A stretch of 64,000 bases of DNA from Liolophura sinensis (lineage: Eukaryota; Mollusca; Polyplacophora; Chitonida; Chitonidae), in the NCBI RefSeq assembly GCF_032854445.1, contig NC_088300.1:79647084-79711083 (forward strand), read 5' to 3'. How positions within the stretch are numbered: position 1 is the stretch's first letter; each line of letters opens with the position of its first letter. Below, in pieces: positions 48,682 through 59,154 of this stretch. Below the pieces are notes generated by a model. It had not been told where the DNA came from, did no database searches, and saw only the letters and a program-made list of their open reading frames with translations. The position numbers and the translations under genes are program-made.

Positions 48682-50076
48682 TAATGGTAAAATAACGAAA
48701 ATGTCTGCTTTTGCAGGGATATGGGTAGATAGAATGTTAAGAATATAAATATTTACAGACACAGTGCCATGGAATTCATAACATAATTCGGACGAGAACT
48801 ACACGCTTATCACCATGACTGTACCCATACTCAATTATGTTCAATGGAATATTACGTACTCAAATATCACTATGCAATTCTCATTTAGTCATTTCTATTT
48901 ATTATTAACTCTTTCAGTATAAATGTCAAATAAGACAAGCGCCAAAGATAAAAATACAAAGTTATATCATTATCTGGAGTGTACCATTGAGTATTATCAA
49001 CGTAGTGTCATTATTTTCTTTATACATATTTGGCTTGACAATCCGTTTCTATAATAACAATTGGAGAAAATTCAGGTAAGACCTGTTTGAAAGAACCATG
49101 CTAGCATGGATTGGGTTGGGGAATATTTTCATTTTTGCATATTTAAGACCATAATTTAAATAAAACCATAGAGTATTGCAGGTAATTAACAGCAATTCAC
49201 AGGTAAGTATATGTGATGGAATGTCTTGCATTGGTAATTGCCATCACTAAACACATGGAATGTAAATGTAACAGATACTCAACCTGAAGCCGCATACATA
49301 CACAGCAGATAGCTACACAATGAAACAATAAACGTTCAGAATCGTCAATATAAATAAGACGTGAAGAAACATACTCCATGAAAGGTCCACAGTGAAATCA
49401 GGGAACGGCAATTCTGTACTGGATTCAATGTTTTGTTGATCAGATTGTCATCTTCCAGACAAACACAAACACAAGGGTAAATGTCCCCACTAGGGACCTG
49501 TAAGGCTAAGAGCATCCATCAGGAATACTCCAAACACCAGGTCATGTTGCTCATCAAACCATAGCACCAGTCATCTCCAAAGGTCTTCAGTAATATTACA
49601 AAATACTTGAGTCTGTCATTTATTTCATTGTTTTCTGATGATAATTATTAATTCATAAGAAAAATACATGTACATGTAACTCAAAGAAGTTAGCAGCCCT
49701 AGTACATGTAATAAGCAACAGCATTCTACGAAATGGTGGTGACTACTAATACATTAGTTCATGTTCTTAGGTCTGCAGTTTATTAAAATTGTAGTGTGTT
49801 GTGGTGTTGTCATTATATATATCGGTAACTAAAACAGAGGCTAAGTAGACAGGTCATTAATTATACATCTTTATAGCAAGGGAAATACTGCAAGTCTCCA
49901 GTGACTACCCTGATTCCATGTATAGGGCCATCCTCAAGTGGTCTGTAACCTTGTGACCCTCATTAACAGCAGAATGACAAGCAAGCTGGATGCCCTTCAA
50001 GAATGGACAGACAAGACGTCACCAGATAGCACTGGACTCGAATCTCACCAAGACAAACTCTGTGTGTAACAATATC
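48682..50076. other. No coding exon; probable 3'UTR of the minus-strand CLN3 homologue
   Basis: Unique AT-rich sequence. Minus-strand transcription from the CLN3 stop at 50077 would run into this stretch. A minus-strand AATAAA (plus TTTATT at 49779-49784) about 300 bp downstream of the stop is a candidate polyadenylation signal. No other gene was recognised. Confidence 0.45.
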
Positions 50077-50138
50077 TCAGTCAGATTTTAATACAGTGGT
50101 GAACAGTAGTGTCTCCAGGCCTGTTCCCAGGGCAATAC
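50077..50138 (-). CDS. CLN3: CLN3/battenin homologue, terminal coding exon
   Basis: On the minus strand, after a ttctgtctgcag acceptor, this exon completes a glycine codon and reads IALGTGLETLLFTTVLKSD followed by TGA (50079-50077). Human CLN3 ends TLGISLSGLLGLP..., so TLG-IALG is the expected continuation of exon 50491-50656 in matching phase 1. CLN3 is a multi-pass lysosomal/late-endosomal membrane protein, defective in juvenile Batten disease. The C terminus is more diverged than the preceding exon and was found only by joining the splice phases, so confidence is slightly lower. Confidence 0.8.
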
Positions 50139-50490
50139 CTGCAGACAGAAGCACAAGACACTGATGAGGACAACAACCTTTGATTGTTTAAAATAACATA
50201 TGATACCAAAGTTTATGTTGGAAAGTGAAAACTAATTGTACAATCAACATGTCGATATCGGGTTGGGAGTAAAATTTCATTCATAACAGATTTATTTGAA
50301 CAGTATCAGCTAGTTGAGTTTTTGCTTTTGAGAACACCACTGCATCTGTACAAGGACCTCACCAATCTCCAGCATGAAAGCCAGTATCCAGAGGGAGCTA
50401 GAGTCAACAAGCATGCTACCTGGTCCAGTAGACGAATTCTAGCACTAGGCCAGCGAGGCAAAGGGGTTGGGATGTGTGCCATGTCCTTAC

Positions 50491-50656
50491 CCAGTGTCAC
50501 AAACAAGGCAGCCAGGTTGACACACAGCTCCCTGTCCCTGGGTGGATACTTCTCCTCATTTAGAAGCAGATAGAATATATTAACATAGGAGGCGCCACCT
50601 AAAAGTCCCACATAGATCATCAATGCTGGCAGCAGATACACTGGAATGAACTTGTA
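50491..50656 (-). CDS. CLN3: CLN3/battenin homologue, penultimate exon
   Basis: The 166-bp exon sits on the minus strand between a strong acceptor (tttttttttcag, exon starts at 50656) and a gtaagg donor at 50490. It encodes YKFIPVYLLPALMIYVGLLG followed by GASYVNIFYLLLN, then a RELCVNLAALFVTLG end. The GLLGGA(S/A)YVN block is the hallmark of the last part of CLN3; human CLN3 has YEGLLGGAAYVNTF at the same place. Starts in phase 0, ends in phase 1. The segment contains the last predicted membrane helix pair. No stops or shifts. Confidence 0.92.
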
Positions 50657-50811
50657 CTGAAAAAAAAACAGGATTGGTCAGTAACGCCTTTTTATATACA
50701 TTCAGTACGAATAATGAGGAGTGTAACCCCCTTTTGCATATGGTATAGTCAGAATAATAAGTTGCCAGTATATAAGGAATGTCTACATACCACTTAAAAT
50801 AGATGATAATC

Positions 50812-51192
50812 TGCTAAGACAAGAGAAGAGAGCTGTGTGCACTCACATGGACATCTATGATCCACGCAACCATGGTCACTAATATGGTGAGACAAGAGAA
50901 GAGAGATCTGTGCACTCACATGGACATCTGTGATCCACACAATCATGGTCACTAATATGGTGAGACAAGAGAAGAGAGCCCTGTGCACTCACATGGGCAT
51001 CCCTGATCCACACAACCATGGTCACTAATATGGTGAGACAAGAGAAGAGAGCCCTGTGTACTCACATGGGCATCCCTGATCCGCACAACCATGGTCACTA
51101 ATATGGTGAGACAAGAGAAGAGAGCCCTGTGCACTCACATAGGCATCCCTGATCCACACAACCATGATCACTAATATGGTGAGGCAAGAGAA
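50812..51192 (-). repeat. 73-bp array derived from CLN3 exon end, distal part
   Basis: About five 73-bp units like those at 57061-58768. They are the far end of the same array, now separated from the rest by the LINE. Each unit on the minus strand holds tggttgtgtggatcacagat (exon-derived) followed by gtccat|gtgagt. The last 15 bases (51178-51192) form one copy of the LINE target duplication. Confidence 0.93.
51178..51192 (-). repeat. LINE target-site duplication, 3' side
   Basis: ggtgaggcaagagaa. The ggc variant (other units mostly read gagac) is shared only with the copy at 57061-57075, so the two derive from the same original unit. Confidence 0.93.
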
Positions 51193-51563
51193 TGAATGAA
51201 TGAATAATTATGGTTTAACGCCACATCGGCAGTATTTCAGCCATATCGTGGCGAGAGGAAGGTCGAAACACGAGGCGGTTGAGGTTTCCGATATGGTGGT
51301 GAGAACATTAAAAATGGAAACAAATGTTTGGACATGTTTAAAACCAGATTAGAATAACCAAAAACAGTTAAAACTCGAAAACCCTCATATTTTAAAAATA
51401 ATATATCAAGAAATGTATATATAACATTATAGATAAATATTTATATATTAATAAATTATATCTTGTGATAAATATTTATATATTAATAAATTATATCTTA
51501 TGATAAAGGCCAATGGCCTTCAAATAATTGATGACAACATCGCCAGCGATGTTGTCAAACAAA

Positions 51564-54500
51564 TCATATGTAGAGTCGACCGTGTAGAATCTCTGCCGAA
51601 CGTGGGCAGTCTACACAGTCAACCAAGATATGTTTGATGCTATATTGGGCATCGCATCCAACGCACTCGGGAGCACTGCTCCCATCTAGTATGAAATTGT
51701 GCGTTAGACGAGAATGCCCAACACGACACCTTGTTAAAACTACTTGGTCTCTACGAGACTTTTCGCAAGTATAATTGTTGTAGCCAATGACCGGATGAAT
51801 AGCATGCAGTTTATTATGGACCTGCAAGTTCCATTCACCCTGCCAAAGGCAACGAATATATTTAAGAATATTGGTCTTTATGTCAGTATAAGGGATTTTT
51901 ATCTTAGATATGGGTTTATTTGGGGCAGCTTTCGCCTCCCTGTCTGCGACTGTGTTTCCATGGATACCAATATGACTTGGTATCCAGCAGAATATAATAT
52001 TTTTACCTCTTCTAATTAGTTTCCTATGTATGGCTAAAATTTGAAGGATCAATGGATTTTTAAATTAATTATTCTGTATTGCCAATAAGAAAGACGAGTT
52101 AGTGCATATCATTGCCCTCTGGGCACACCCAGAAGAAACATATGATAAGGCCAGGAGTATAGCTCTGGCCTCAGCAGAGAATATTGAAGAAGAGGATGAA
52201 AGACGAAAGGAAGAGACCCGCTGCTCCAGGACAGCCGCAGTCGCAACCCTGTCCCCATCCTTCGACCCGTCAGTATATATAAATTTATAATCCATATAAT
52301 TAGCTTTAATTTCAGCAAAACCTTGCTGAATTATAAGAGAATTTATATTCCATTTATTATATTTACGTAGATCAAATATTAGTTTAGGTTGTGGGAGAAG
52401 CCATGGAGGAGACTCCGGAAAAGAAACCGGAGCTATATCTTCCTTCTTGATGTTAGCTCCCACAATATGGTCCTGTATACGAAGACCGAACGAAGGGATC
52501 TTGTTAGGACATTTAGTATATTTGTCTACATACAATGGATTGAAAACACAGTCGTAGGCAGGGTTTGTTGGATGTGCTTTAAGCTTTGTAGCATATTGAA
52601 GGCTAAGTTTTATACGTCGGTTATATAAAGAAGGCTCATTTGCCTCCACGTATTAACTTTCTACTGGTGAGGTTCTAAAAGCACCAAGGCTGAGCCTCAA
52701 ACCTTGGTGATGAACAGGATCCAACATTTTAATGTACGACTTCCTAGCGGAACCGTAAATGATGGATCCATAGTCCAATTTAGACCTCACCAGAGAACGA
52801 TATAAATTAAGTAAAACTGATCGGTCAGCACCCCAATCGGTGCTAGACACGACCTTAATTATATCCAGAGCCTTTGAACATTTAGCTTTAAGCATTTTAA
52901 TATGAGGTATAAAAGATAGCTTACTATCAAATATTATACCTAAAAATTTTGTTTCTCCAACAATTTTAACCTGTTCACCACAAACATTAAGCTCAGGGTC
53001 AAGATGAAGTTTCCGTTTATTACAAAAATGCATACCGACGGTTTTAGACGTTGAAAATCTAAAACCGTTTTCAGTTGCCCATTTCTCCATCTTATTGAGA
53101 CAAAGCTGCCACTGACGTTCGATATTATTCATATTCTTAGCTCGGTAGCATATAAGGAAATCATCCACGTATAAAGAACCCCCTGTGCCAGATGTTAATG
53201 TTTTTGCTAGGCTATTTATTTTTATGCTGAACAGAGTTGGTGATAGAATGCTGCCCTGGGGTACACCCATTTCCTGCTCATAAGGGTCAGAAAGAGTGGA
53301 ACCCATCCGTACCTTAAACTGACGATCAGATAAGAATTGGGATATAAATATAGGTAAGCGACCTTTTAGACCCATATTAGCGAGATCTTTTAAAACACCA
53401 TATTTCCATGTGGCGTCGTAGGCCTTTTCAAGGTCAAAAAATATGGACACCACATGTTCATTATTGATGAAGCCATCGCGAATAAAAGTTTCGAATCGAA
53501 CAAGGTGATCCATGGTAGATCTACCTTGCCGAAAACCGCATTGAATATTAGATAAAAGCTTGTTGGTTTCAAGAAACCAAACAAGTCTATCATTAATCAT
53601 CCGTTCCATAGTCTTACAGACACAGCTGGTAAGAGCTACGGGACGGTAATTATTTGGATCAGTATGATCCTTACCCGGTTTGGGAACCGGAATAATACAC
53701 GCCTCCCTCCATGATGGTGGAAAATTACCAGTTATCCAAATATCATTAAGCAAGTCCAGGAGAGTCTCCAGTGGCTCAGGTGGTAAATGGTTCAGAAACT
53801 TATAATATACATTATCAGGACCACAGGCAGTATCGTGGGCCCTTTTTAATGCAGTTTTAAGTTCCTCGATATTAAAAGGATGATTATAATCTTCTAAATT
53901 CTTAGAAGAAAAGGGCAATTTAATTTTCTCCTCCTTTAATACGTTGGAATTCTTTAGAGTAATTCTCATCAGAAGATTTGTTTGAAATTGTTTCAGCTAG
54001 TTTATTTGCTATATCGGGTGGAGAAGTTAAAATATTATCTCCATCTTTTAAATGCTGAACTTTTGCTTTATTATTTCTGAACCATGTTCCAGACCTTACG
54101 CATGGGTGTTTTTGACGTAATGCCTGAAACAAAGTTCCGCCAACAAGATCGTCTCTTGGACTTGAGTAATCGACGAGCCTTAGCTCTAAAAATACGAACC
54201 TGGTTTAAGTTATTATCAGTAGGACATATACTAAAATTTCGCTCGGCCTTTTTGCGGTCTTTAATGGCTTTGCGACAGTCCTTATCATACCAGGGTTTGC
54301 TTTTGGATTTTGGATTTGTCGAGGTTTTAGGGATAGTTCTATCGGCAGCTCGTAATACAAGCTCGTTAAATTTTAATATAGGATCATTTGTTGCATTGAG
54401 AGTCTCTGAAAAGATATCAGCCTCGCAGAACATCTCAAATGCGATCCAATTTGCTTTATCGAATTTCCACCTAGCTACACGTTCTAAAGAATTAGAAGTG

Positions 54501-55128
54501 ATATGCTCTAGGATAATAGGAAAATGGTCACTGCCACAAAGATCGTCATGTACCTTCCAAGGAAAATCTGGGAGAAGTGATGGATCTGTGATAGTGAGAT
54601 CGATAGCAGAATAAGTGCCATTACCCGGATGTAAATAGGTATTAGAACCATCATTGAAATAACACAGTTCTTCCTTACATAAGAAGTCTTCGACTATCTT
54701 GCCCTTATTATTTATGTTATTACTGCCCCATAGAGGGTTATGGGAATTAAAATCTCCCATTATAATAAACGGTTTAGGTAATTATTCTGTAAGATTATGT
54801 AACTGAGAAGCTGACAAAGAAGTGTTTTAGACAGTGAAATACGAACGGCCACAGTCTGAAGCTCTATATGCAGAGCAACAGGGCTGTGGATAATACTGTT
54901 ATTAATGAATATCAAGGAGCCGCCTGCAGCTCGCTCTTCTTCATTTGAATAAGTACTATATAATGAAGAATTTTTAAGGGCTACTTTGTTTTTGTCAGAT
55001 GTCTTCAGGTGAGTTTCCTGAAGACATAGGGCTACTGGATTTAAAGATTGAACTAGCTGTGTTATTTCAATAAAATTTACCTTAAGGCCTCGACAATTCC
55101 ATTGCATAATTTTGTCATATATCGCCAT
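51564..55128 (-). pseudogene. LINE ORF2 (APE endonuclease - RT - RNase H), broken
   Basis: Endonuclease: MQWNCRG, CLQETHL (55128-54760 frame), then MGDFNSHNPLWG and GSDHFPI (54760-54071). RT (53969-52653): FFDLEKAYD, GVPQGSILSP and the catalytic LYVDD (about 53174-53160). RNase H: IYTDGSKDG and SAEARAI (52649-52065), then HGNTVADREAK and a CxxC...HxxxxC end (52052-51564). Defects: a small deletion with frame change and a TAA (54784-54782) before MGDFN, frame shifts near 54071-54132 and near 53920-53970, a TAA at 52655-52653, and a stop near 52065. The usual RNase H aspartate in the FTDS block reads CTNSS here. The start overlaps the ORF1 stop by one base (TAATG). Confidence 0.9.
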
Positions 55129-56459
55129 TATGGAGGAAGACGTATTGGGGATTTATGTCTTGACCGAGGACGACCCTTTTTGGGAGATCTACTAGGAGAT
55201 CTCCCAGGTGCAGATGATGTATCCATCAGGTCTGCACATGAAGTTGAAGGATCGACATCCTCCAACGATCCAAACTTATTATAAGTTTGGATTGGGTCCC
55301 TAGTGGCCTTAGAGGGACGCTCCAGGGGGCCACTAGGTTTATCCTTTTTATGATTTTTCTCAGGTTTATTTTTGTCACCCGTTGTTTTCTGTGAAGAATC
55401 AACGGGTTTATTAGATTTAGATTTATTATCACATGAAGTGTGGTCAGATAAAGAAAGTGCTGGATATTCAGGTAAAGTATTAGGTATTTTAGATGGGTTG
55501 ATATCAGTCTGAGATGATGAGCTGGCTGTCTTATTTATGGGTTTCGTGACGAGTTTCTGTGGCTGTTCTTTGTCAATGGGCGAAGTAAAAGTTGTTTGGA
55601 CCCCCACAGAAACAGTGGTTTTCCTTACAACGTTGGCAAAAGTAGATGTTGTAAGGCCATGCGTGACAGAGACCATACGCTTCGCTTCCTGATAGGATAT
55701 ATTATTTTTACATTTTAAGGTTATAATTTCTTTTTCTTTTTTGAAAAGAGGGCAGTCCTTGGAAGAGGCCATGTGGGCTCCGCTACAATTGAAACATTTT
55801 ATTGTTTTTGTGCAGTCAAATCCCTCATGTCCTGCTTCCGCACATCTAAAGCAGACCAGTGTGTTGCGGCATTGACTCCTGCCAACGGTTTGGCCATGGC
55901 AGGAGTCACACCGGGTGGGGTTAGGTATAAACAACTCCACTCGTACGCTATACGGTCCGACAAATGTAGATGACGGAAGGGAAGGTCTGTTAAAAGTTAT
56001 CATATAAGTGTTCGTTTTTATCAGGTTTCCATCTCTTTTTATTATGAAGCGTTTGACCTTAATCACTCCTTGATGTTTAAGTTCTTCAGTTATTTCTTGC
56101 TCTGTCATTTCAGTAAGGTCCTGGTCTCTGTCACGAATTATTCCATGACAGCAGTTCAATGTATTATGTGGAGAAACAGAAACAGGCTGCTCTCCTATAT
56201 TTTGAATTTTTAGTAAATTTATATATTGTTGTTTTCTGGAAACTTCCAACAAAATGTTCCCAGATTTCATTTCTTTGACTTGTTTCAGAGTTCCAGCATA
56301 ACTTTCTAACGTTTTTTTTTTAAGTACAAATGGATTTATTTTCATTTTGCCTTCATTTTTATTAGATATTACTAAGAAGGTATTTTCTCTTTCAATATCT
56401 AATGGAACTTCATTTTTTCTTTTCTTAGCAACGACTGTTGTAATTTCAGAAGAAGCCAT
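55128..56459 (-). CDS. LINE ORF1, gag-like protein with CCHC zinc knuckles
   Basis: Intact 443-codon open frame, ATG 56459 to TAA ending at 55128. The N-terminal half (about 25-165) has an RRM-like pattern. Three closely spaced cysteine-rich knuckles follow at about 184-236: CDSCHGQTVGRSQC, CFRCAEAGHEGFDC (canonical CX2CX4HX4C) and CFNCSGAHMASSKDC. Then comes the ISYQEAKRMV segment typical of I/Nimb ORF1. The C-terminal 150 residues are Ser/Lys/Pro-rich and basic. It would bind element RNA as a nucleoprotein. Intactness of ORF1 beside a broken ORF2 suggests a fairly recent insertion. Confidence 0.92.
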   Translation of the reverse strand: MASSEITTVVAKKRKNEVPLDIERENTFLVISNKNEGKMKINPFVLKKKTLESYAGTLKQVKEMKSGNILLEVSRKQQYINLLKIQNIGEQPVSVSPHNTLNCCHGIIRDRDQDLTEMTEQEITEELKHQGVIKVKRFIIKRDGNLIKTNTYMITFNRPSLPSSTFVGPYSVRVELFIPNPTRCDSCHGQTVGRSQCRNTLVCFRCAEAGHEGFDCTKTIKCFNCSGAHMASSKDCPLFKKEKEIITLKCKNNISYQEAKRMVSVTHGLTTSTFANVVRKTTVSVGVQTTFTSPIDKEQPQKLVTKPINKTASSSSQTDINPSKIPNTLPEYPALSLSDHTSCDNKSKSNKPVDSSQKTTGDKNKPEKNHKKDKPSGPLERPSKATRDPIQTYNKFGSLEDVDPSTSCADLMDTSSAPGRSPSRSPKKGRPRSRHKSPIRLPP

Positions 56460-57060
56460 GTTATATTTTATTTAATTTCACCCTGCGTGTCCCCCACCCA
56501 CCACGGAGTGCCAACAAGGGCGAATCTACCTCTGCGGATGACCAGCAGAGAATAAAAACAGGGAATCCACGCAAGGTATACTCGAACAGATTGAGTTATA
56601 CCAAAAGGTTAAATTCAATCTACTCGATTGACCCATTAGCCACCGCCTTCTGCATTGACCCCAAAGGAAGTGCTGTTGAAGAAGAGCCAACTTGACATCT
56701 CGGTAAGACAAAGAATAACAAACGGGATCAAGTGTAGGGCTAGACATGACCAGCCGATTGATCGGACCGGGCCCATCCGACCTCCCGTCTCTCTCCAAGT
56801 AAGGGCCAAAGTGACGTGTTGGGCTTGAGGATCTCGCAAGACCAACACACCCTCAGCCACAGGATCCCGTCCTCGGAGATTACGGGTCGCAACCCACGGC
56901 AAACAGGTCGCTTCCCGGTTGCCTCTCACACAACCGAGAAGATGTGAGCCTATTATATTCACCGGGCTCACACAGGAGAGCTCTAGGTTAGTCGACTTTT
57001 ACGACAAGCTTGCCTAGAGGGCTGAGGTCCTATTCTTATCACCCCGGAAACCCCACGGGG
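56460..57060 (-). promoter_or_regulatory. LINE 5' UTR
   Basis: The 600-bp leader before ORF1 runs to the junction with the target duplication at 57061. Internal promoters are known for I-type LINEs, so transcription signals probably lie here, but no specific element was identified. Confidence 0.6.
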
Positions 57061-57075
57061 GGTGAGGCAAGAGAA
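57061..57075 (-). repeat. LINE target-site duplication, 5' side
   Basis: ggtgaggcaagagaa, identical to 51178-51192, directly abutting the LINE 5' end at 57060. Confidence 0.93.
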
Positions 57076-58768
57076 GAGAGCCGTGTGCACTCACATGGAC
57101 ATCCGTGATCCACACAACCATGGTCACAAATATGATGAGACAAGAGAAGAGAGCTCTGTGCACTCACATGGACATCTGTGATCCACACAACCATGGTCAC
57201 TAATATGGTGAGACAAGAGAAGAGAGCTCTGTGCACTCACATGGACATTCGTAATCCACACAACCATGGTCACTAATATGATGAGACAAGAGAGCCCTGT
57301 GCACTCACATGAACATCTGTGATCCACACAACCATGGTCACTAATATGGTGAGATAAGAGAAGAGAGCCCTGTGCACTCACATGGACATCTGTGATCCAC
57401 ACAACCATGCTCACTAATATGGTGAGACAAGAGAAGAGAGCCCTGTGCACTCACATGAACATCTGTGATCCACACAACCATGGTCACTAATATGATGAGA
57501 CAAGAGAAGAGAGCCCTATACACTCACATGAACATCCCTGATCCACACAACCATGGTCACTAATATCGTGAGACAAGACAAGCTAGCCCTGTGCACTCAC
57601 ATGGACAGCCGTGATCCACACAACCATGGTCACTAATATGATGAGACAAGAGAAGAGAGCCCTATACACTCACATGGACATCTGTGATCCACACAACCAT
57701 GGTCACAAATATGATGAGACAAGAGAAGAGAGCCCTGTGAACTCACATGGACATCTGTGATCCACACAACCATGGTCACTAATATGGTGAGACAAAAGAA
57801 GAAAGCCCTGTGCACTCACATGGACATTCGTAATCCACACAACCATGGTCACTAATATGATGAGACAAGAGAAGAGAGCCCGGTGCACTCACATGGACAT
57901 CTGTGATCCACACAACCATGGTCACTAATATCGTGAGACAAGAGAAGAGAGCCCTGTGCACTCACATGAACATCCCTGATCCACACAACCATGGTCACTA
58001 ATATCGTGAGACAAGACAAGCTAGCCCTGTGCACTCACATGAACATCTGTGATCCACACAACCATGGTCACTAATATGGTGAGATAAGAGAAGAGAGCCC
58101 TGTACACTCATATGGACATCAGTGATCCACACAACCATGGTCACTAATATCGTGAGACAAGAGAAGAGAGCCCTGTACACTCACATGGACATCTGTGATC
58201 CACACAACCATGGTCACTAATATCGTGAGACAAGACAAGCTAGCCCTGTGCACTCACATGAACATCTGTGATCCACACAACCATGGTCACTAATATGGTG
58301 AGATAAGAGAAGAGAGCCCTGTGCACTCACATGGACATCTGTGATCCACACAACCATGGTCACTAATATGGTGAGACAAGAGAAGAGAGCTCTGCGCACT
58401 CACATGGACATCTCTCATCCACACAACCATGACCACTACTATGGAGAGACAAGAGAAGATAGCTCTGTGCACTCACATGGACATCTGTGATCCACGCAAC
58501 CATGGTCACTAATATCGTGAGACAAGAGAAGATAGCTCTGTGCACTCATTTGAACATCCCTGATCCACACAACCATGGTCACTAATATGGTGAGACAAGA
58601 GAAGAGAGCCCTGTGCACTCACATGGACATCTGTGATCCACACAACCATGACCACTAATATGGTGAGACAAGAGAAGAGAGCTCTGCGCACTCACATGGA
58701 CATCTCTCATCCACACAACCATGACCACTACTATGGAGAGACAAGAGAAGATAGCTCTGTGCACTCAC
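57061..58768 (-). repeat. 73-bp array derived from the end of a CLN3 exon and its donor
   Basis: About 23 units of 73 bp. On the minus strand each carries a copy of the last ~28 bases of exon 58769-58879 (atggttgtgtggatcacaga + tgtccat) followed by the 5' splice site gtgagt and ~40 bp of intron. The proximal unit is the true exon end, so the array grew out of a functional exon-intron boundary. Every unit thus offers an exact copy of the donor. Minus-strand open frames of about 60 codons recur every 73 bp and are by-products. Confidence 0.95.
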
Positions 58769-58879
58769 ATGGACATCCGTGATCCACACAACCATGTTGA
58801 TTAATTGCAGTGCTGAGAGGACATCTACTCTGCGAATCTGAACCAGCTGCACTGAGGACCGAGACACAAAAACTCCAGC
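58769..58879 (-). CDS. CLN3: CLN3/battenin homologue, third-from-last exon
   Basis: The 111-bp (37-codon) exon is phase 0 at both ends. After tatgactttag it reads AGVFVSRSSVQLVQIRRVDV, then LSALQLINMVVWITDVH, then gtgagt. Human CLN3 has QAGVFASRSSL at the same position, followed by a hydrophobic helix; the next exon here continues YKFIPVYLLP. The GVFxSRSS block is a strong CLN3 signature. Its 3' third has been amplified into the adjoining 73-bp array. If a second donor were used instead, 73 nt would be added and the frame would be lost. Confidence 0.93.
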
Positions 58880-58896
58880 CTAAAGTCATAACAAAA

Positions 58897-59154
58897 CAAA
58901 TTTATTGATTTATCTGATTGGTGTTTTATGCTGTACTCAAGAATATTTCACTTATACGACGGCGGCCAGCATTATGGTGGGAGAAAACCAGGCAGAGCCC
59001 GGCAAAAACCCACGACCATCCGCAGGTTGTTGGCACACCTTCTCATATACGGCCAGAGAGGAAGCCAGAATGAGCTGGACTTGAGCTCACAGCGACTGCA
59101 TTGGTGAGAGGCTTTTGGGTCATTACGCTGCGCTGGCGCACTAACCAGCATAAA
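58897..59154 (-). mobile_element. tRNA-derived SINE, first family, inside the CLN3 intron
   Basis: Tail at the left (aaatttattgatttat), then ggtgttttatgctgtactca, gaatatttcacttatacgac, ggcggccagcattatggtgg and a head ending gctgcgctggcgcactaacc at about 59153. The first ~20 bases of the tRNA head are missing. It lies between two CLN3 exons in the gene's sense orientation and abuts a truncated copy of the 129-bp exon array. Confidence 0.88.

Larger units (their letters stand above)
51193..57060 (-). mobile_element. Near-complete I/Nimb-like non-LTR retrotransposon
   Basis: The 5,868-bp element is flanked by 15-bp target duplications. On the minus strand the order is: ~600-bp 5' UTR beginning ccccgtggggtttccggggt with cttgtcgtaaaagtcgacta, ORF1 with CCHC knuckles, ORF2 with APE endonuclease, reverse transcriptase and RNase H, a 3' UTR with a 41-bp tandem duplication (about 51430-51510), and a tail ggcgttaaacc followed by (attc)n. 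RNase H after RT and a three-knuckle ORF1 place it in the I superfamily; the 5' end and ORF1 resemble Nimb. It appears to be full length by insertion but ORF2 is broken. Confidence 0.92.
50657..58768 (-). other. 8.1-kb CLN3 intron filled by a 73-bp array and a LINE
   Basis: The intron from the donor at 58768 to the acceptor before 50656 is mostly the 73-bp minisatellite (57061-58768 and about 50812-51192), interrupted by the LINE (51193-57060). Only about 150 bp next to the acceptor are unique. Confidence 0.85.

Noticed and set aside
56526-56971. Minus-strand open frames of 90 and 111 codons in the LINE leader
   Set aside because: They lie in the 5' UTR, overlap each other in different frames and have no domain; the element's ORF1 begins at 56459.
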